From UBA7803 sp963822255 (GTDB lineage: Bacteria > Pseudomonadota > Gammaproteobacteria > Pseudomonadales > Azotimanducaceae): a DNA stretch of 64,000 nt. Position numbers and translations under genes: made by a program. The stretch is from the NCBI GenBank assembly GCA_963822255.1, contig CAWGGV010000007.1:62001-126000 (forward strand), read 5' to 3'. Under the pieces are notes generated by a model. That model was not told where the DNA came from, did not search any database, and saw only the letters and a program-made list of their open reading frames with translations. This document shows positions 38,785-47,653 of this stretch, in pieces. The first letter of the stretch is position 1, and each line of letters opens with the position of its first letter.

Positions 38785-39315
38785 CTACCCCATCCGAGCA
38801 GCCTCCATGCTTTGCTGTATAGCTCGGGTCGTTTCCACGACGGCCTGGTCCGAATTGTCGATCCAAGCCCCAAGCCTCGGCGTTGATTGCATGACCTGCT
38901 GAAGCTCTTCAACCGTAAAGTGCGAATAGCCGGTTTTTGACCGGCCCTGCTCTCGCTGCCAAACGACCTCCGGACGAGGGCATAGAACAAACACATGAAG
39001 CGGATACCCGCGGTATAGCTCCACCACCTGATGAAGTACGGGTCCGATGATCGTGTCTTGATAGACGACGGTGAACCCGGCGTCGGAGTAGAGTCGTGCA
39101 ACCAGCGAAGCAGCCTGATACCGGAGCTGGAGCTGTTCAAGCGCTTCTGGTGCCGCGGCATGGCTCATTTCTACGCGTCCGCCGATCACCATCTTTCGAA
39201 AAACGTCGCCGCGAAGGTGGACACTCCGGCGGAGCTGCCCGGCGAGACTCTTGGCAACGGTGGATTTGCCTGCGGCCATTACGCCGGTGATCAAGACTAT
39301 GGGTGCTGGGTTCAT
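38785..39315 (-). CDS. P-loop kinase/phosphotransferase-like protein
   Basis: 176 residues starting MNPAPIVLITGVMAAGKSTV, a classic Walker A. It is followed by LRGDVFRKMVIGGR, VVYQDTIIGPVLHQVV and a predicted C-terminal helical lid. The size and layout resemble AAA-type small kinases and chloramphenicol phosphotransferase-like proteins. The acceptor is unknown. The start lies 70 bp from the 3' end of an HTH antitoxin gene on the same strand. The 266 bp upstream of its 3' end (38519-38784) hold no recognised gene. Confidence 0.75.
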   Translation of the reverse strand: MNPAPIVLITGVMAAGKSTVAKSLAGQLRRSVHLRGDVFRKMVIGGRVEMSHAAAPEALEQLQLRYQAASLVARLYSDAGFTVVYQDTIIGPVLHQVVELYRGYPLHVFVLCPRPEVVWQREQGRSKTGYSHFTVEELQQVMQSTPRLGAWIDNSDQAVVETTRAIQQSMEAARMG

Positions 39316-39385
39316 GTGAGGAGTCTACAGCAGCGGCTCAGAAGTCCGCTCAGGGTCGTAGGCGGTCCTCCCGCCCGAGTGCGGC

Positions 39386-39676
39386 CTATGCCGCCGACAC
39401 AAGATTCTCTCGGATAATTCTTGGATGGCGGGCCGCGATCTTGAGCAGCGCAAGCGCTGGCCCGTCCGGCTTCCTGCGGCCTTGCTCCCAATTTCGTAGT
39501 GTGTGAACGCTGATCTCCATCGCGCGCGCAAAGTCCGTCTGACTCAGCCCTACGAACCGTCGTAGGGCGGCGATGTCTTGTCCGGAGGAAAAACCTCCCC
39601 GAATCAGCCGAGCCCTGAGCCGGGACGAAATGGCGCTCTTAAATTGCTCGTCGGAAATCTTTGGTATATCGCTCAT
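39386..39676 (-). CDS. HTH (Xre/NadS-like) antitoxin partner of BrnT
   Basis: 96 residues with a central helix-turn-helix: DIAALRRFVGLSQTDFARAM followed by EISVHTLRNWEQGRRKP. The pattern is that of small antitoxins of HigA/NadS type. The ATG overlaps the stop of the BrnT-like toxin by four bases. BrnT is normally paired with the ribbon-helix-helix protein BrnA, so an HTH partner is a variant pairing. Confidence 0.8.
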   Translation of the reverse strand: MSDIPKISDEQFKSAISSRLRARLIRGGFSSGQDIAALRRFVGLSQTDFARAMEISVHTLRNWEQGRRKPDGPALALLKIAARHPRIIRENLVSAA

Positions 39677-39981
39677 TTGTGCTGATCCATGTGCGCGCGG
39701 TACCGCTCGCGCTCTCGCCTTGTAGCAAAGCGGGCCCCGATGATGCGGATGAGGTCTTCTTCCCGCTCTGTATACACCACCACCGCAATTCCGCGATCGA
39801 TTTCACCGATCGCAATGAATCGATCCTCGACATCCGAGTGAGACGCGTCAAAGATTTCCAAGTAGTCCTGACTGCCTTCGAAGAGCTGTTTGGCCTCAGA
39901 GAACGACAGGCCGTGCTTCTTCTGGTTGATTCGGTCCTTGGCATCGTCCCACTCGAATCTCACGCAGCGAGTATAAGCCAA
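39673..39981 (-). CDS. brnT: BrnT-family toxin
   Basis: 102 residues with the BrnT pattern: VRFEWDDAKDRINQKKHGLS, FSEAKQLFEGS, EDRFIAIGEIDRGIAVVVYT and the C-terminal IIGARFATRRERERY (the conserved Ser/Ala-R-A-T..E block). BrnT is an RNase toxin with a RelE-like fold. It is transcribed first, followed by its antitoxin with an ATGA overlap. The module looks complete. Confidence 0.85.
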   Translation of the reverse strand: MAYTRCVRFEWDDAKDRINQKKHGLSFSEAKQLFEGSQDYLEIFDASHSDVEDRFIAIGEIDRGIAVVVYTEREEDLIRIIGARFATRRERERYRAHMDQHK

Positions 39982-40152
39982 TGACTTAGTAGGTCAATGG
40001 CTTATCCGCGGCAGCAATTGGCTGGGGGACGTTGCGTGCGTCGGGGGTCGGGATGAACGTCTGCAATGGGTCGATCTCGTCCATCAAGCCATCAACTGCC
40101 CCAATGTCCGCTCGGCGAGCCCTCTGCAGACGCTCGCCGCGCGGACAATCGA

Positions 40153-40544
40153 TCATACTTCGGTCTGCTCGGCGAGTTCGAGAGCGTCATCCACCTCTAT
40201 GCCGAGGTATCGGATGGTGCTTTCCATGCTCGCGTGCCCGAGCAGAAGCTGCACCGCGCGGAGGTTCCTTGTGCGTCGGTAGATCAATGAAGCCTTCGTT
40301 CTCCGCATCGAATGGGTGCCATAGGTCGAAGGATCCAGCCCGATGAGCTTGATCCACGAGGCAACGATCCGCGCATACTGTCGCGTAGAAACATGTGGAG
40401 ACGCGGACAAGCGGCTTGGGAAAAGGAAGTCTCCTGGGCCCAGCGAGGCGTCCGCGATCCACTTCTCCAGAGATGCCCGGGTCTGGTCGGTAATCTCGAA
40501 CTGAACCGGTCGAAGCGTCTTCTGCTGAATGATTTTCGCCCGGG
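40153..40544 (-). pseudogene. C-terminal fragment of a tyrosine recombinase/integrase
   Basis: The fragment encodes VQFEITDQTRASLEKWIADA ... THSMRRTKASLIYRRTRN, LLGHASMESTIRYLGIEVDD, ending in LAEQTEV. This is the catalytic half of a tyrosine recombinase: second Arg in HSMRRTK, His in LLGHAS and the Tyr nucleophile in IRYLGIEV. The N-terminal half with the first catalytic Arg is missing because the insertion sequence begins at 40545. It is probably inactive. Confidence 0.85.
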
Positions 40545-42253
40545 TGCGGCGCGACAAACAAGGTGAGAAAGCGTATTGCCTCACCAAAGAATGCTCCCCT
40601 ACCGCCCGTCCGTTGCCTCACTCCGATGCTCCCCAAGATAGCGCAGTTGCTCGACCCGGGCAGCCTGCATTCGACGTGGTCCGAGGCACCAGGCTGCGGA
40701 GCGTAGCCATAGGCGTAGCGAAGCGGAGCAGCCTGGCGCCTCGGGATCAGCATTGCCCCACCGATGCTCTCGTTCACATCGACTGCCTCTCGGTGCGCGA
40801 ATGCGCCGAAGACCATCTCATGCGCTTGCTCCGCTCGCCAGACTTTTAGACGGCGCTGCACCGTGCGCAGCAGGCCAGACGGATAGTTGCCCGTTTGTTC
40901 GGTCTGCAACTTCTCGAGTAACTCCCGAGCTGTCCGCCACGGCTCTGCGTCGAACCACGCCTTCAGTTGTTCCGTAGCATCGACCAGAGGATCTGGGCGT
41001 CGTCGTCCGCGTTTGGGAGCCAGCTTCTGCTTGGCGTGGGGCCGGATCTCGCCGCTGCGCCAAGCAGTCTTCAACCCGCACAGAAACACGTCCAGCGGCA
41101 CGGGGAGCGCCACCGTCGTGGTGGCGTCTGACAGCTCCACCAAGCGTTGCTGCGCAGCGCGGATATCCCGCAGTAGCTGCACTGGATCCAAGGTCTCATA
41201 GATCGCCTGGAGTCGGCCTCGCGCATCCTCTGGGAGCCGCGGATCAGCCAGCATCCGACGGTGGGGTGTCGCCGGCGCATGATAGCGCTTGTGCACACGC
41301 GCCCCATCCCGGTGCTTCTCCGCCAGCTTGAACGACGGCTGAAAGAAGTTCACGAACAGGCGCGTCGCGGCGTACAGCGTCGCCAGCACCCGCGTCGCGG
41401 CGATGCCTTCCAGGCGCTGATAGCCTACGGTCCGACGGACGATCGAGCCGTTCTTTTGCTCGACCCAGGCCTGATCGTTCTTCCGATAGGGGCGGCAGCG
41501 GGTGAACTCTATTCCCGTCTCCAGGCAGTAGTCGCGGATTGTCTCGTTGATAAACACGGTGTCGTTGTCCGTGTCGAATCCGCGCAGTACCACCGGCAAC
41601 CGTTGCCGCAGCTCATGCAGCACGGCCATGAGCAGGGTCTGCTCCCGCACCAGGAGCGGCGCGCACTCGGTCCATCCGGTGGCGATATCGGTGAGCACCA
41701 GCGTTTGAACGAAACTGCCGGAGGCCACCGGGCCGCAATGCGCTACCAGATCGGCCTCAAAGTATCCCGGCTCAGGATCCCCCCAATCGGTAAAGGTCCG
41801 GATCGGGATACTGCGCTTGAGCGTCGTCGACGCACCCGCACGTCGACGATTCCGGCTACCCGCTGACTTGATGTCCCGGAGGGCCCGGTCCATGGTCGCG
41901 GCGCTCATCGCCAACAGTTGGGTACGAACACCGGGGTCCAGTTCCAGATGACCGTGCCGCTCCATTGCCTCAACCAGCGTTGGGACCAGCGGCCGCAGGC
42001 GTTTGCCGCAGATCCGGTCCGAAGCTTCCCAGATCACGATCAGCGCCTCACGTACCGCATCCCCATACTGACGCCGCTGCTTCCTGGAATCCTTCCGCTC
42101 TGACAACGCCTCTATGCGCAGCAGCTTCATGGCATGCTTACGGTGCAGCCCGGTCACCGCCACAAACTCATCGAGAATCAATCCCTTCTCAAGGCGGGTG
42201 CCGATGGCATATCGGCTGCCAATAGCTCTTATCAAATCTTCACGTGTAGCCAT
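40187..42253 (-). CDS. ISNCY-type DDE transposase (integrase catalytic domain)
   Basis: The start is ATG 42253 (MATREDLIRAIGSRYAIGTR). An HTH region (FVAVTGLHRKHAMKLLRIEA) is followed by the DDE/integrase core: PGYFEADLVAHCGPVASGSF (Asp 1), RGFDTDNDTVFINETIRDYC (Asp 2) and RKNDQAWVEQKNGSIVRR (Glu). The C-terminal part with QRRLKVWRAEQAHEMVFG ends a usual-length protein near 40805. No stop codon occurs in frame before the end of the element, and the frame runs on through the left terminal repeat and out into the integrase remnant to 40187. The native stop was therefore probably lost to a frameshift. Confidence 0.85.
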   Translation of the reverse strand: MATREDLIRAIGSRYAIGTRLEKGLILDEFVAVTGLHRKHAMKLLRIEALSERKDSRKQRRQYGDAVREALIVIWEASDRICGKRLRPLVPTLVEAMERHGHLELDPGVRTQLLAMSAATMDRALRDIKSAGSRNRRRAGASTTLKRSIPIRTFTDWGDPEPGYFEADLVAHCGPVASGSFVQTLVLTDIATGWTECAPLLVREQTLLMAVLHELRQRLPVVLRGFDTDNDTVFINETIRDYCLETGIEFTRCRPYRKNDQAWVEQKNGSIVRRTVGYQRLEGIAATRVLATLYAATRLFVNFFQPSFKLAEKHRDGARVHKRYHAPATPHRRMLADPRLPEDARGRLQAIYETLDPVQLLRDIRAAQQRLVELSDATTTVALPVPLDVFLCGLKTAWRSGEIRPHAKQKLAPKRGRRRPDPLVDATEQLKAWFDAEPWRTARELLEKLQTEQTGNYPSGLLRTVQRRLKVWRAEQAHEMVFGAFAHREAVDVNESIGGAMLIPRRQAAPLRYAYGYAPQPGASDHVECRLPGSSNCAILGSIGVRQRTGGRGAFFGEAIRFLTLFVAPHPGENHSAEDASTGSVRDYRPDPGISGEVDRGRLAGPRRLPFPKPLVRVSTCFYATVCADRCLVDQAHRAGSFDLWHPFDAENEGFIDLPTHKEPPRGAASARAREHGKHHPIPRHRGG

Positions 42254-42382
42254 GCTCACCTGCCTCATTTTCCCTTCCCAAAGCCAATGACCCTGGGGAG
42301 CAAATTACATGAGGCAACGGGGATACGTCGGGAGCATTTCAGGTGAGGCAATGCGCTTTCTCACCTTGTTTGTCGCGCCGCA
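40545..42382 (-). mobile_element. Insertion sequence with terminal inverted repeats
   Basis: An element of about 1.84 kb. Both ends carry TGCGGCGCGACAAACAAGG followed by TGAGAAAGCG, in inverted orientation: left from 40545, right ending at 42382. Each end has two copies of the motif TTGCCTCA-N(5-7)-TGCTCCC: left at 40576-40598 and 40613-40633, right at 42296-42317 and 42330-42351. These are likely transposase binding sites. I do not see a clear target-site duplication. The left flank is a truncated integrase and the right flank a truncated sulfotransferase. Confidence 0.85.
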
Positions 42383-43158
42383 ATGCTCCGGGTCTGAGGC
42401 ATCAGTTCGGCCCCGGCTGCCTTCATGGCTTCGAAGCCGGCCGATCGCACCAGAGACGACCACGCCGCATCGTCGACTTCCGTGTCGAGAAAGTCCGCAA
42501 TCGCTCTCATTTCGCCATCGAGGTCTTCGCTCAGGTCCGCGTAATGCACGAGCAGAAAGTTCGGCCGTTTGCGCTCGGCCCAGTAGCCCCGGGCGGTCCA
42601 AAAGAAGGACGGATTCGAGCCCCGCGCCATCTTCTCGGGCTCGACCGGCTGGGCGAGCCAATCGCGGAAGAAAGCGATCGGATCCGTCAGCGGGCGAGGA
42701 TAGTCGCATGCGATCGCCGAATCCTCGCGACCAATGCGATCGAAGAGGGCGATCTGAGCTTCGCTGAAGCCGGTGAAGTGATTGTGCATCGACAGCACCG
42801 CGTCGCGGCCGTCGCGCGCCACGTAGATGTACTTCACCTCGTCATAGAGGGGCAGACCATCGATCGGCAGATGCGTTTTCAGAAAGCGCCTGTGCGTTTG
42901 CCCTTCCAATTGCAATCGCATCTGCTCGGTGCTGCGGAAACGTGCTTCCACCCACGGCGACACTGCTGGCAAGGAACGCGGTTTTGGATCCTGAAAGATC
43001 AGCAAGCAGAGGATCTGCTGCATCCACGTGGTTCCGCACTTCGGAGACGTCGCCACAATAATGTCGCCCGCTCGCGGCCGATAGCCGGCCCAATAGCGAC
43101 TGTCCTGGCTGAACGTGCGGTATTCGTGCCGAGCTGGACGGACTAGCATGCAGGCCAC
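42361..43158 (-). pseudogene. Sulfotransferase truncated by the insertion sequence
   Basis: PAPS-dependent sulfotransferase of about 265 residues. The 5'-phosphosulfate loop is IVATSPKCGTTWMQQILCLL and the 3'-phosphate motif YIYVARDGRDAVLSMHNHF. The native sequence stops at the IS end (42382): the last residues (RSIAARQTR) come from the IS. The usual C-terminal 30-40 residues, with the G..G.W motif, are absent. Start is ATG 43149 or GTG 43158. Substrate unknown. Confidence 0.85.
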
Positions 43159-43528
43159 CTCGCGACGGAACAGAATGGGAGACCAGGCATCGGACGATCC
43201 TTGGCCGGATCATATTTGAGCCCCACAGGCACGCGGCCTCTCGATTACACAAAGATCCGCGGGCGCCGAGCTGGGGACGAGTTCAATTGGCCCAAATCCG
43301 GAGAGTCGCCTCTATCCGCCGCCAGCCACAATACCGCGCTCAGGCGCGAAATCTCACAATGACCGCTTGGGGGCGGAAAAACGGCAGGTCGCCGGCGGCC
43401 GGTAAAACTGCCCGATCCCATGATGCGTTGCATGCGGGCTAGACTGGCCAGAAGCGGGTGATCCGGTCGCCGCCGCTCCTGGAGGTCTCTCTAAAAGCCT
43501 CGGCCGGCAAGCTGTTTTAGGATGAGTT
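43159..43528. other. Intergenic stretch, no gene recognised
   Basis: 370 bp upstream of the truncated sulfotransferase. No supported gene, repeat or RNA was seen. Confidence 0.4.
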
Positions 43529-44203
43529 CTAACGACGTGCGTCTTGATCGCCGAACGCCCACCTAAGCATCAGCGGAAACTCTTGTCGCCACATTGCGTC
43601 CTCATGCCCGGCGTCTCTCTCGCTCATCACGACGTCAGCACCTGCATCGCGCAACGCGGCCGCCCATCGAGCTGCGTTCTCGAGGAAAAACGGTTCCTGC
43701 GTGCCGGCGACCAGGTACGTGCGTGGCAACGGGCTCGGCATCACGTCAGGTGGTCGGTATCCCGCCCCCGGCGAGGCTGAGAAAATCGCCCCGTAGAGTT
43801 GCGGATGACGAAGCCCCAGGGCGAGCGCCAGCTCGCCACCCGCTGACACACCAAAAACCGCCGTGCGCTCGGCCGGCATAGTTACACCGAAACGCGACCG
43901 CACCCACGCAGCAACGTCCTCGACGAAGAACATTTCGTGCGCGGCAAACCGCTTCGGATCGAACTTGGGCGAATACTCGTGAAGTCGCAGCGTCTCGTCG
44001 GCCACGCGATGCGTACAAACCACCATGGTAGGCGGCACGTCCGCTGCTTCTAAAAGCCCACCCCACTGCGAGATCAACTGACCGTCACCGGCGAATACGA
44101 TCGCCTCCGGCGGATCGGGCGGGACGTACGCAGTGACCTGTCGGCCGCCATCGTAGTCGAACACCTCGGTCACGAGATCCCCAGCAATCGGCTCAGCTCC
44201 CAC
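43529..44203 (-). CDS. Alpha/beta-hydrolase esterase (Fes/D-type)
   Basis: 224 residues. The nucleophile elbow is AVFGVSAGGELALALGL near residue 115. Other blocks are AIVFAGDGQLISQWGG, RTYLVAGTQEPFFLENA (acid region) and SERDAGHEDAMWRQEF with the catalytic His. It resembles the enterochelin esterase/esterase-D group acting on small esters. No signal peptide. It lies among single accessory genes, so the substrate is unknown. Confidence 0.8.
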   Translation of the reverse strand: MGAEPIAGDLVTEVFDYDGGRQVTAYVPPDPPEAIVFAGDGQLISQWGGLLEAADVPPTMVVCTHRVADETLRLHEYSPKFDPKRFAAHEMFFVEDVAAWVRSRFGVTMPAERTAVFGVSAGGELALALGLRHPQLYGAIFSASPGAGYRPPDVMPSPLPRTYLVAGTQEPFFLENAARWAAALRDAGADVVMSERDAGHEDAMWRQEFPLMLRWAFGDQDARR

Positions 44204-44254
44204 TTCTCCACCCTCCTGTGCGACGCCCGGAGACGACCAGGATCAGACAATCCC

Positions 44255-44668
44255 TCAGCTCGTAGCGCCCGAGTCGAGCAGTGCTTCGAAAGGAGCAACG
44301 AGGACCAAACCTTTCGCCTGCCGCCGCAACTCAGCGCTCTCTGCGATCAGCCTGTCAGCTTGCAGTTGTGTCAACGCCAGGTATTCGGCGTTAAAGGTAT
44401 TCTCGATTCTGGCTTGTGCAGCCAGCGCCCAAGCTCGGCGCCGCAGCACCGCGTCGCCCAGATATCGAATCTTGAGCTTGGCGAATCGGCTATTGAGCGC
44501 CAGCCCGGCATCTTCTGTGAGTTCCCTACGCTGCACTCGACCGTAGAGCGTATCCAAGACCTGAGAGCGCAACAATGTCGGCGCGAGCAAGACGTGATCG
44601 GGCGAGAGTTGGACGTTTTCCTCGATGATCCGCAACGCGGCACTCACATCAACTACGAATCGCGTCAT
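44255..44668 (-). CDS. PIN-domain (VapC-like) ribonuclease toxin without antitoxin
   Basis: 137 residues: MTRFVVDVSAALRIIEENVQ carries the first acidic residue, ...TEDAGLALNSRF the middle, and NTFNAEYLALTQLQADRLIA then LVAPFEALL the distal acidic and C-terminal features of VapC-like PIN nucleases. VapC cleaves tRNA or rRNA and is normally preceded by VapB. The gene upstream on this strand is a GFA protein 33 bp away and no ribbon-helix-helix gene is present, so it looks orphaned. Confidence 0.75.
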   Translation of the reverse strand: MTRFVVDVSAALRIIEENVQLSPDHVLLAPTLLRSQVLDTLYGRVQRRELTEDAGLALNSRFAKLKIRYLGDAVLRRRAWALAAQARIENTFNAEYLALTQLQADRLIAESAELRRQAKGLVLVAPFEALLDSGATS

Positions 44669-44701
44669 CGCCGGAACCGTGGGTTGGGCATATAGTGCGA
44701 C

Positions 44702-45094
44702 CTACTCCTCAAAACGAGTCGTGGCGTTACGAACGCCGTCGTATCGTCTCGTGAACGGAAACGGTGGCAACCAGGATTCGCGGCGGACGATCCAGAGTTC
44801 GTACGTCGGCCTCAGTTGGTCAGGGGCATCCAGGGATCCGACGTTCACTTCGATTTCGTCTGCGCTGCGTGAAAAGATGGATGAGCCGCATCGGGGACAG
44901 AAGAACCGTCCGGCGTATTCGCCTGTTTCGCCATCGATCGTCACCGCATCCTGAGGGAACACCGCGGAAGCGTGAAAGAGTGCCCCATGATGCTTGCGGC
45001 AGTCGAGACAATGACAGACGCCGATCCGGTATGGGAGCCCGGACGCCACAATTCGGACGTTGCCGCACAGGCAACCGCCAGTGAAGCGATCCAT
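44702..45094 (-). CDS. GFA-family zinc protein
   Basis: 130 residues with the GFA/CENP-V zinc pattern: GGCLCGNVRIVASG, IGVCHCLDCRKHHGALF and FFCPRCGSSIFSR. Relatives include glutathione-dependent formaldehyde-activating enzyme, but most have unknown reactions. The Cys ligands are intact. A second member lies at 47147-47620 on the other strand. Confidence 0.88.
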   Translation of the reverse strand: MDRFTGGCLCGNVRIVASGLPYRIGVCHCLDCRKHHGALFHASAVFPQDAVTIDGETGEYAGRFFCPRCGSSIFSRSADEIEVNVGSLDAPDQLRPTYELWIVRRESWLPPFPFTRRYDGVRNATTRFEE

Positions 45095-45249
45095 GCTGCG
45101 CCTCCTCTAGACTATAGATTGATCCGAAGCGCTCATCGCGGCTTCCTGATCATCGTTCGATTCACATCGGCCTGCGCAAATCCGCGACCTCGATAGAGCT
45201 TGACTGCCTGGTGGTTGAATCCGGCTGTATATACCCGTGCGTGCTGCAT

Positions 45250-45740
45250 TCATTTGCGGAGCAACGTGTCCGTAACGAGCCCTGCGGCCCGCACAGCCTG
45301 CATCCGCACACGCCATTCTTTGTCGCGCGCGGCGATCGCGAGAAAATCTGAACACCCTGAGCCACCGATGATGGCGAGGGTCCGCGCGGCCCAGGCTCGC
45401 GGCCAATGTGGCAGATGGCGCCCGGTCGTATCGCGCAACAGATTCAGAGCGGTATTCCCACCGATCCCATGAAGAATCGGAATCATAGTTGGGTCCGCCG
45501 CTAGCGCACGCGAACGATATGTCGCCCGTCAAAATCCTGCAAAGCAGGTTTAGGATTTCCGGAAACTCGGCAACCAGTTGAGCTGCGCCGCTGGCTGGTG
45601 TCCACCCCATGGCCCGCGTCCGCAAAACGGTAAGGTCTAATTTTAGACCCATTCCTCCGCTTCGGGTCGGGAACGCCCATAGGAGTACCGCTGTCACCGG
45701 ACCATTTGCTTCGGCGCAACGGCGCAACACCCAGGTGCGA
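45250..45740 (-). pseudogene. Possible remnant of a HEAT-repeat-like protein
   Basis: On the minus strand one frame reads MIPILHGIGGNTALNLLRDT then HWPRAWAARTLAIIGGSGCS and EWRVRMQAVRAAGLVTDTLL, with helix-pair periodicity like HEAT/PBS lyase repeats. A different frame upstream reads AVLLWAFPTRSGGMGLKLDL. I cannot join them confidently. The remaining bases between 45095 and 46010 show no supported gene. Confidence 0.35.
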
Positions 45741-46010
45741 TCGGCTAAGCGAACTGTATCGACCTACGTCAATACCAGTTCGCCGATCTCGGAGACAGTT
45801 CGATTCGGTCGCTCCGTCGCATCAACCGGCAGACCAGCGCGACGGTAGTCGTGCCAAATCCCAATCATTCCACGCCGGCTCACGCAGGTACTCCTTAATG
45901 AGGCCTAACGTCGAGATCAGCGGCCGTCAGAACTGGCGACTGGTCTGCGAATGCTAACCAGGTGACAGTTGTGGCGGTCCGTCTGAATCGCGCTTTTTTG
46001 GCGCCGACCC

Positions 46011-46260
46011 TCAGCTCGCCTTTCGGAGTTCTTCGCGGATGATTCTCCTAAGGCGTTTATCAAGGGCCTTGTCGCCATTGATGATGTGCTCACGCAGCGC
46101 GTCGTTGATCAGTGTCTGGTAATTGCCGCCGCCGGCCTCATGCACCAAACGCTTGAAGTGCTCAATGATGTCGGCATCGAGTCGAATCGTGATCCGGACC
46201 TTGTTCGGATCGGGCGGAACGACAGGCCCTCTTTTGGCATTCTGGAACTCGTCAGCCATT
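46011..46260 (-). CDS. brnA: BrnA-like ribbon-helix-helix antitoxin
   Basis: 82 residues from ATG 46260 (MADEFQNAKRGPVVPPDPNK). The body KVRITIRLDADIIEHFKRLV and GGGNYQTLINDALREHII is the RHH/CopG domain of BrnA. The start overlaps the end of the toxin remnant by nine bases, the normal BrnTA arrangement. The antitoxin seems intact although its toxin is not. Confidence 0.85.
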
Positions 46261-46432
46261 GCGTAATCCTTCAACGTAACGCCTCTGTTGAGCCCGATTC
46301 GCCTTCCTGGCGCTTATGATCCTGACCTCGTCCTGCTGTCGATAGGCATGTACCACCAGCAGCATCTGCAAAGTCGACCCCGTGCCGGCGCAGGTTCTCG
46401 CGACCCTTTGCGGGATCCCAGGTAACCCGCAT
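46252..46432 (-). pseudogene. BrnT toxin remnant with internal deletion
   Basis: From ATG 46432 the frame gives MRVTWDPAKGRENLRRHGVD then FADAA, the normal BrnT start. It is joined in another frame to LLVVHAYRQQDEVRIISARK and ANRAQQRRY, the normal end. About 35 central residues are missing and the junction is out of frame, so the toxin is dead. Confidence 0.8.
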
Positions 46433-46757
46433 CGCCGAAGTGTATGTACAAACGGTGCATACCTGCAAGGGATCGAAGGAAGGAGTGTGTGGAGAAAGAT
46501 CAATCGGCGACACCTCAAACGTGTGCCTCCGGATCTTGAAGGATGATCTCGACGCCTGCTCCTGTTCGTTTTCTCTCCATCCAAGGCTCTAATTGATGCT
46601 GAGAGTGAGTTGTGCTGATCACCAAACTCGAACCGTCCGCTTCTGGCCGGCTAGGGCCCTTCGCCGCGCTGCAGCAATCCGCCGGCAGCGCACCCTTTGC
46701 GGGCAGGACGGACTGGGGCTAACGTAACGGTCGAGAAGGGGTTTTGGGACGTGTTCA
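46433..46757. other. Intergenic stretch, no gene recognised
   Basis: About 325 bp between the divergent BrnT remnant and the DUF1330 gene. No supported gene, RNA or repeat is visible. Confidence 0.4.
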
Positions 46758-47078
46758 ATGTCTGCCTATCTAGTCGCCAATTTCGAAATCACCAACCCGG
46801 AAGGTTACAAGGCTTACGTTCCAGGTGTCTTGCCAACGCTAGAAGCACACGGAGCTGAGATACTGGTAGCCGAATACGAGTCTGAACCGTTGGAAGGGAA
46901 TCCTGGCTCTGCGACTGTCGTCATTAAGTTCGATTCCAAGGAAGCAATCAAGGCGTGGTACGACTCGCCGGAATATCAGAAGGTAATCCGTTTGCGAACG
47001 GACAACTCTGAGGGGATCCTTGTTTCGGTAGGCGAGTTCGATCTTCAGAAGAATCTTCGCATCTTGGAAGCTCTCTAG
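46758..47078 (+). CDS. DUF1330-family protein
   Basis: 106 residues starting MSAYLVANFEITNPEGYKAY, with EILVAEYESEPLEGNPGSAT, VVIKFDSKEAIKAWYDSPEY and QKVIRLRTDNS. This is a typical DUF1330 dimeric alpha-beta barrel of the ferredoxin-like fold. No enzymatic role is established for the family. Confidence 0.88.
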   Translation: MSAYLVANFEITNPEGYKAYVPGVLPTLEAHGAEILVAEYESEPLEGNPGSATVVIKFDSKEAIKAWYDSPEYQKVIRLRTDNSEGILVSVGEFDLQKNLRILEAL

Positions 47079-47146
47079 AGCGTACTCATCACGCGTTCTG
47101 AAACTTCTAGAACTGGCCGAATCGACAGGCTACGGAAGGGCGATCA

Positions 47147-47620
47147 ATGACCGGCGAGCCAATCGCGGGCGGCTGTCAATGCGAATCTCTGCGTTTCGAA
47201 CTGAAAGCGCGGCCGCTATTCACTCACGCTTGCCACTGTTTGGTTTGCAGGCGTCGGAGCGGAACGGCCTTCGGCTTGTCGACGACGGTTCTGCGAGACG
47301 ACTTCACGGTGACTCGTGGAGAGGTAGCGGCGAAGCAGATCAGTCCTCGGACGACGATCTACCGGTGCGCGGCATGCGAAACAGCAATCTACTCCGAGTC
47401 AATCCGGTTTCCATCGACGTATATCGTTCGTGGCGGCACCTTCGACGATCCCCACGTCGTTGAGCCAGGCGTTCATATATGGGTCAAGCGGAAGCATCCG
47501 TGGATCGTGCTGCCTGCCGATGTTCCACAGTTCGATGAAGACTACGACATGAGTATCTTATGGCCGCGCGAAGCCCTCGACCGGCTCAACGCAGCGAACG
47601 CGGCCCGAACACCACTCTAG
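47147..47620 (+). CDS. GFA-family zinc protein
   Basis: 157 residues with the GFA zinc pattern GGCQCESLRFELKA, THACHCLVCRRRSGTAFGLS and IYRCAACETAIYSES. The C-terminal VEPGVHIWVKRKHPWIVLP is characteristic of the family. It is 69 bases after the DUF1330 gene. The reaction is unknown. Confidence 0.88.
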   Translation: MTGEPIAGGCQCESLRFELKARPLFTHACHCLVCRRRSGTAFGLSTTVLRDDFTVTRGEVAAKQISPRTTIYRCAACETAIYSESIRFPSTYIVRGGTFDDPHVVEPGVHIWVKRKHPWIVLPADVPQFDEDYDMSILWPREALDRLNAANAARTPL

Positions 47621-47653
47621 CGACCTGACCGCGCGTCGTCCCGCGTTTGCTCC

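Noticed and set aside
38500..47650. The small-gene accessory zone as an integron cassette array
   Set aside because: GTTAGGC/GCCTAAC-like heptamers (e.g. near 45900) occur but without a paired partner at attC distance, and genes are on both strands with no integron integrase.
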